This document shows, piece by piece, positions 63,510 to 64,000 of a stretch of DNA of 64,000 bases. Origin of the DNA: Oxyruncus cristatus (Eukaryota; Chordata; Aves; Passeriformes; Cotingidae); assembly GCA_013399855.1 (NCBI GenBank), contig VXAY01002891.1, positions 125,300 to 189,299 of the forward strand. The letters are read 5' to 3'. Position numbers and translations under genes: made by a program. How positions within the stretch are numbered: the first letter of the stretch is position 1; every line of letters starts with the position of its first letter. The notes under the pieces are model-generated. The model worked only from the letters and a program-made list of their open reading frames with translations. It had not been told where the DNA came from and made no database searches.

Positions 63510-64000
63510 AAAGGCGTAATCTAGTGTCTTGTGCCATTCTTCAGCTTACGTGTTAGTAAAACGCCAGTTCCTGTTCCCAGAACTTAGCTCATGGCAGTAC
63601 CTTGATAGATGAAGAGTTGTGCTTTAATGTTTTTAATCTTAAAGCTAGAAGGCTGTGTTGGTAGTTGTGCTCACCTGCAGTGAAGTGGCAGCTCAAACCT
63701 GCAGTCACTTCTGCCTGGAGGTTGTGGAGGAGAGCTGAGGTGGGGAGCCCCAGCTGTTGAGGCTGTGCTGGTGAGCTGGTGGCTCTGCGCTAGGCAAGCA
63801 CAGGGGCTCGGTGTAACTGTGCTGGTGTCTGCATTGAGCTCTGCTTGGAGGAGCCAGAGGTGTAGGTTTTAGGTAGCGCTTGGGAGTCTGGACAGCATTG
63901 CAGGAGGAAGCCAAGAGGTGTGGAAGAAGCTGGGCTGCACTTCCTTCATCTTTCACTGTCTCAAGTCTGAAACTTGTAGACAAGTTGCTAATAGTATGTA
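63510..64000. other. Sequence downstream of HNRNPAB
   Basis: About 490 bp with no recognised gene or repeat. It may be extended 3'UTR or intergenic DNA. Confidence 0.5.

Overview
This is a vertebrate nuclear sequence, almost certainly from a bird. It has spliced genes with GT/AG introns, 3'-truncated CR1 LINE fragments of avian type, CpG-island promoters, and compact introns. The gene content is NME5, WNT8A, HNRNPAB and a beta-thymosin. From memory, WNT8A and NME5 map to human 5q31 and HNRNPAB to 5q35, which fits the avian chromosome carrying 5q31-q35 homologs; that assignment is inference. No bacterial, viral or CRISPR content is visible, and most of the window is non-coding.

Layout. 1-5.5 kb: intergenic sequence with no gene I can support. 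5.5-8.4 kb: a small plus-strand beta-thymosin gene (coding exons 6521-6620 and 8037-8074, 45 aa) with a CR1 in its intron. 8.4-20.2 kb: intergenic. 20.3-24.8 kb: complete plus-strand WNT8A (six coding exons, 359 aa) with a TATA box, two inverted CCAAT boxes and polyadenylation signals. 24.8-41.3 kb: intergenic, with an isolated CpG cluster near 29.8 kb and a duplicated T-rich segment with one unresolved base near 32.2 kb. 41.3-47.7 kb: complete minus-strand NME5 (five coding exons, 206 aa, NDK plus DPY30-type region). 48.6-49.05 kb: a CpG island with YY1-type motifs, the probable NME5 promoter, perhaps bidirectional. 49-56 kb: mostly unexplained, but it contains two phase-compatible minus-strand candidate coding exons (54749-54869 and 51810-51992) that I cannot assign to any family. 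56.4-63.5 kb: plus-strand HNRNPAB with a TATA box in a CpG island, a 5'UTR intron, two RRMs and a Gly/Tyr-rich tail. A 104-base run of N removes the end of its first coding exon.

The genes have separate jobs: a secreted morphogen (WNT8A), an axonemal protein (NME5), an RNA-binding protein (HNRNPAB) and an actin-monomer-binding peptide (beta-thymosin). They form no pathway or operon. The most useful leads are the unassigned exon pair on the minus strand between NME5 and HNRNPAB, and the beta-thymosin paralog next to WNT8A. I see nothing that amounts to a new multi-gene system.
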